A program made the translations under genes and the position numbers. The notes under the pieces were generated by a model. The model worked only from the letters and a program-made list of their open reading frames with translations. It was not told where the DNA came from and did not search any database. From contig NC_057767.1 of NCBI RefSeq assembly GCF_010389155.1, positions 6,369,765-6,433,764 on the forward strand: a DNA stretch of 64,000 nucleotides, in the 5' to 3' direction. This DNA comes from Erigeron canadensis (Eukaryota; Streptophyta; Magnoliopsida; Asterales; Asteraceae). Shown in pieces: positions 60,182 to 64,000 of the stretch (its first letter is position 1; each line of letters begins with the position of its first letter).

Positions 60182-60503
60182 TTATACCAATCTACTATTG
60201 GCTTTGTCAGCACGTGCTTTCCGAACTGCTGCTTGAATATGTCTTTCATGTTCATTGAGCATGTCTACTGTGTTTCCACCAGGTCGCATCAACGGTCCAG
60301 AATAAACCCTGTTTATCCTCTTTGCATGGGCCTGTAAGTGACTCATAATTTGGTTAAATGTTCTTTATAGAGAAAACTATAGAAATAGTAGGCAAAAATT
60401 GACTCATTTACTAATGAATGAGACGCTCAAGTTATGTTTTATGTGTAACAGGTCAAAGTCATTTAAGGGGAGGGGGAGCATGTCATGTAATGCCCCAAAG
60501 TTT

Positions 60504-60535
<32 letters not shown>

Positions 60536-63500
60536 AACATATATACAACCATTTAGATCATTTAATTTAAAGATTTTGTATAAAATGTCTTAGAAATACA
60601 CAAAATAAAAATAAAATGTTTGCGGATCAACCCTGCCCAACCTCTTTTGACCAGCGTCAAAGTAACTCGCCTTGACCCAAAGCTATTTTGTCCAACCACC
60701 CAACCTGCTTAAAATGTTATTTTGCTACTTGTAGTTCTAGTGAACTTTGCAGCAAACTTACCATGGTGGGTTTGCCTGTCCTTTGATCAAGCTTTGTGGA
60801 TTCTTGTACTGGATCTATGTTGTTCATTGGTCTTTTGGGTGCAGGATCATTATGTAAAAGTGCCATTCTTAAACTCGCACCCATCATGTCATCCTTTAGG
60901 ATGTTCTTGGTCAATGATGCTGCAGCACTTTGGTGGATCTCTGAGTTAGAATAGTAAAACCCTTTCTTGCCTATTCTGACTTCCCCTTGAGGATTGTAAT
61001 TTCTTACATTCAACTGACCCTGCAATGTGTAAGTTAGCCATAATCAAGAAGACGGATATCAAGAAGAAACTGAAATGTTATGCGGAGTGGATTGATCCAG
61101 GCGAAGCGGGTCAAAATTTAGACAAAGTTTCATATATTTGGGTTGTGGACTATATGTTTGCAAGGATGACAAAGTAGCCTCCCATGAAGCGGGAGACCGA
61201 GGCTTGGCCGTATGGAACTTTTAAGCATGACATTTTTTCTGTTGACAAAGTCCTCGGTGAGCATGTTGGTGGTAATATGCTTAGGAATCGATAATTTACT
61301 CTATTTATGTCCTGAATTTGACAATAACTTAATAAGTCTCAAAATCAAATTCTTTGTAGTGTGCCTGTGTATTAAACACATCAAATTGATCTGCTGAACC
61401 ACCCAATTTGGGTTCTTCTATATTTGTTCAAGTTTGTAGATGTTGCTATTGTTTTGTGCGAGTTTGAACTTTGAACTAGGATTTGAATGTCGATTTCCCA
61501 ACACATATAACCTACTAAATCGTTTGATTAAGTTTACTAAAGTAATAAATAGTTTTAAGTAATCATAAACATGTGTTTCATGTCAACCCAACCAGACCCA
61601 TCCACCCTTTTTACTAATTACCCAACCTACCCATCTTGCCATTTCTTCTGATAATATTCAAGTTGTCGAAAAGGTACCTGTACTTTAGATTGTCCTTTAA
61701 ATTCCGCGACACCAACCGTAACAGAGTCAGGAACATGTCCTTTCATCGCTTCAGCTTTCCGTCTGAAAACATTTAACCATAGAATATGAGGTTTATTAGT
61801 AGGTAATGAGAAATAGTGAAACACAGTTCCTTTCCTCCAGAAAAAAAGGCGTTTAAGTCAAACTAGAAAATTTGAAGTACCTTCTAGCCTCCTCTTCTCT
61901 GTACCTAGCATCAAACTCTTTGCTTGGAGGGTATACAGGTAAACTGGATGGATCACAAGGAAGAGGTTCCGTTGTGAAGAACTGAGACAAATACAGTTTC
62001 TATATTAGCAGGCAACTACAAAGAGCTACTAACCATGCCAATGATGACATGTGAATAGGTTGATATTGTTGATTAACTCATTACATGTTGATTAAAGTTT
62101 CAAAAACTACAAAACAGTATTTCTGGTTTATGTAAACCCAGCCTGACCCGTTTCAACTCATCTAAACAAAGAAATGTTTTGACCTACTATCCAATCTACT
62201 CTACCCCATTAGTTGTTGGCTTTTTGCCACCTCCCATTTAGAATGTATAACCATTTGGTACAAGGAGGTCAATAAGTATCTTTTTGTTTTTGAAGAAAAT
62301 AAGCCGAGTTCAACCATACCTCACTAGCAAGTGCAGAAGTTGCAGTACCACGTGCATCTGGTTCAATTGCAAGGAGGGTATCCAAAAGAGCTAAAGCAGA
62401 AGCAGGCATGTATTGTTGGAATGTTTCAGTGATACGACGCTCATAAGGATGCTGAGGCCTAAAACTTGTTGCATGAGGCAGCTTTGATCTACTCCAGTAT
62501 TCCTCTGATGGTGAACCACAAAGCTTGAAGATCTTATGTATTTGCTCAACCTAAGAGATGATTTGAACCTATATATTAGAAGCTAATGAAACAGGGGGCA
62601 ATATTGATGCGCAAGAAATGTTAGTTCTAGAATATAATTTGAAGTGCATACGAAAACACAGAGGTTCAAATCTATGAGAAAAAGGCCACAACAAGAAGCC
62701 AAGATGGCTAGTAAAAGATTTGAGAAGATTTGAAAACTAACAAGGGTTGGAAAGGTCCAGTAGTATCTGGGTAGCGCAACTACCAAGGGTTGCGGGTACA
62801 AATCCAATGAGGACAAAAGCGTATTCAAGATTTTTTATACGCGTGAGTTTTATCTGCTAAAAATAATGAAGTTCATCAACTCGTGGTTTCCTGCCATTAC
62901 TGTTACTTTAAGAACTCAAAAAGTTGTGTCATACTTTAAGCAAGATGTTTCAATCAGTGCAGATACACCATATGATATAAATAAGAGAAACTCTTAGCAT
63001 ACCTCAGTTCTTCCTGGCATGATAGGCCTTCCCACAAAAAGTTCTGCAAGGATGCAGCCTATGCTCCACATATCAATGGCAACACCATATGATGTTGAAC
63101 CAAATAAAAGTTCAGGAGCCCTATACCATAGAGTTACAACACGACTTGTTAATGGTTCTTTTTGGCCAGGCTCAAATCGTGCAGCCAGACCAAAATCTCC
63201 AATCTTGAGAATTCCATCGTTTTCAACTAGAATATTTGACCCCTTAAGGTCTCGATGTAGAACACCACGAGCATGACAATGCTCCATTCCACGAAGAAGT
63301 TGTTGCATATAACACTTGATCTACAAGAATATTCCCCAACAAAATGCAAAATGCAAACATTAAAGGGACATCAGCCAGGATCCTAACTCCAAATTATAGA
63401 TTATATTTTAAACATGATTCAGCCTATTCCCTAAAAAAGATGTGGGTTCGGGTTATGCTTTAATTCTTGCTGGCTGATTTAAAAACTGAGTCAAAAAGGA

Positions 63501-64000
63501 TATGGGCCAAATGGATTGAATAGGTCAAACAAGTTACCTCGAATGTAATTTAATGTTTACAAATTACAACCCAATTATGACATCTAAAATGTACTGACAG
63601 TATATGGATTCGGTAAACTTCTTTTTCAAAAATGAACAGAAAGTATCAGGGCTCAACCTGAAATGGCCATGCCCATTTTGAATTGTATCATAAAATACTC
63701 TTTTGACCATTTACTCAACCCACTGGAACAACTTATTTGGACACCTATAATAAGAGCCAAAAATAGTTTTTATCTCAAAAATGAAGAAAATAAAGAAAAA
63801 GAGACCTGTGGCAGTGTAAATTTCTTGACTTTTTGAGTATGTAAAAGCCCAGCAAGATCATGCTCCATATAATCAAATACAAGATATAAGGTGCCTGAAA
63901 ACTTTGAAGTAACCAAAGCCTGAAGCTTCATACAATTTGGGTGGTCTAGCCTACGCAATATACAAATCTCCCTAGCCATGAAACGGACGCTTTCAGGGTC
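60182..64000 (-). CDS. CDK-like Ser/Thr kinase (At1g54610/IBS1 type), 5' end outside window
   Basis: The model is complement(join(60182..60331,60729..61019,61678..61762,61881..61981,62320..62550,63003..63320,63806..>64000)), GT-AG, in frame, 456 codons visible. The N-lobe start (glycine loop, VAIK lysine) is off the right edge. Seen: helix C (FMAREICILRRLDHPN), hinge LVFDYMEHDLAGLL, catalytic loop HRDLKGSN, DFG, activation segment TLWYRAPELLFG, DMWSIGCILAEL, then FFTTEPLPCDPSSLPVYPPS, a signature of the plant CDK-related group. The C-terminal tail carries YSGPLMRPGGN and NEHERHIQAAVRKAR. The active-site residues are present. The end is taken as TAA at 60182-60184; a GT at 60186-60187 could instead splice on. 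Members of this family are nuclear or cytosolic kinases of mostly unknown substrates. Confidence 0.9.
61031..61294 (+). pseudogene. Unrecognised coding-like fragment in a kinase intron
   Basis: In the intron between kinase exons 60729-61019 and 61678-61762, antisense to it, a plus-strand frame of 87 codons has protein-like composition (KKLKCYAEWIDPGEAGQ, YIWVVDYMFARMTK, PYGTFKHDIFSVDKVLGEH) with one in-frame TAG at 61175. I do not recognise the family. It may be a fragment captured by a transposon or an old pseudogene. Confidence 0.4.
62735..62820 (+). repeat. Possible tRNA-derived SINE remnant in kinase intron
   Basis: GGGTAGCGCAAC (A-box-like) and GGGTACAAATCC (B-box-like, one mismatch to the consensus core) lie about 30 bp apart. 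No tail or target duplication was found. Confidence 0.3.

Overview
The window is nuclear DNA of a flowering plant. Its genes are split by AT-rich GT-AG introns, it carries TIR-NB-ARC-LRR (TNL) immune receptors, which eudicots have and grasses lack, and it is dense in plant transposons (TRIM, LTR, MULE, hAT, Tourist, Helitron-like, LINE and SINE types). The style of the TNLs and of the LINE remnants reminds me of Asteraceae, but that is an impression, not a proof.

Layout. 1-5.4 kb: TNL-1 on the minus strand, five exons, with a complete TRIM retroelement in intron 3. 7.8-12.2 kb: a decayed gene for the queuine tRNA-ribosyltransferase accessory subunit (QTRT2 type), minus strand. 12.2-17 kb: repeats, including a 1.2 kb solo LTR with target duplication and a LINE remnant. 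17.1-27.8 kb: TNL-2 and TNL-3, tandem on the plus strand, with the same five-exon plan as TNL-1. QTRT2 intron or exon remnants lie downstream of all three TNLs, so TNL and QTRT2 sequence spread together. 28-43 kb: repeat-rich DNA with a LINE fragment, several tandem duplications, a 5.0 kb Mutator-like element (MULE) with long terminal inverted repeats, a 9-bp target duplication and a dead transposase, and a long-TIR element at 41.3-42.5 kb. 43.4-47.9 kb: an intact three-exon YqgE/AlgH (DUF179, UPF0301) gene, probably plastid-targeted. 50.3-59.2 kb: its decayed tandem copy, whose first intron has grown to 7.6 kb by insertions. One insertion is a roughly 3 kb palindrome whose two arms each carry an intronless, dead SPO11/topoisomerase VI-A-like sequence. 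60.2-64 kb: the 3' seven exons of a CDK-like Ser/Thr kinase on the minus strand, running off the right edge. A decayed copy of its last exon beside the first AlgH gene shows that the AlgH duplication took that exon with it.

Working genes, as far as the sequence shows: three full-length TNLs (TNL-3 has substitutions in two conserved motifs), one AlgH gene and the partial kinase. The rest is pseudogenes and mobile DNA. Paired paralogous regions preserve empty insertion sites, so several insertions can be ordered in time. The most unusual items are the SPO11-like palindrome inside an intron, the arrays of tiny GC-rich hairpins in the foldback elements at 50.5-52.1 kb, and the repeated association of TNL genes with QTRT2 debris.
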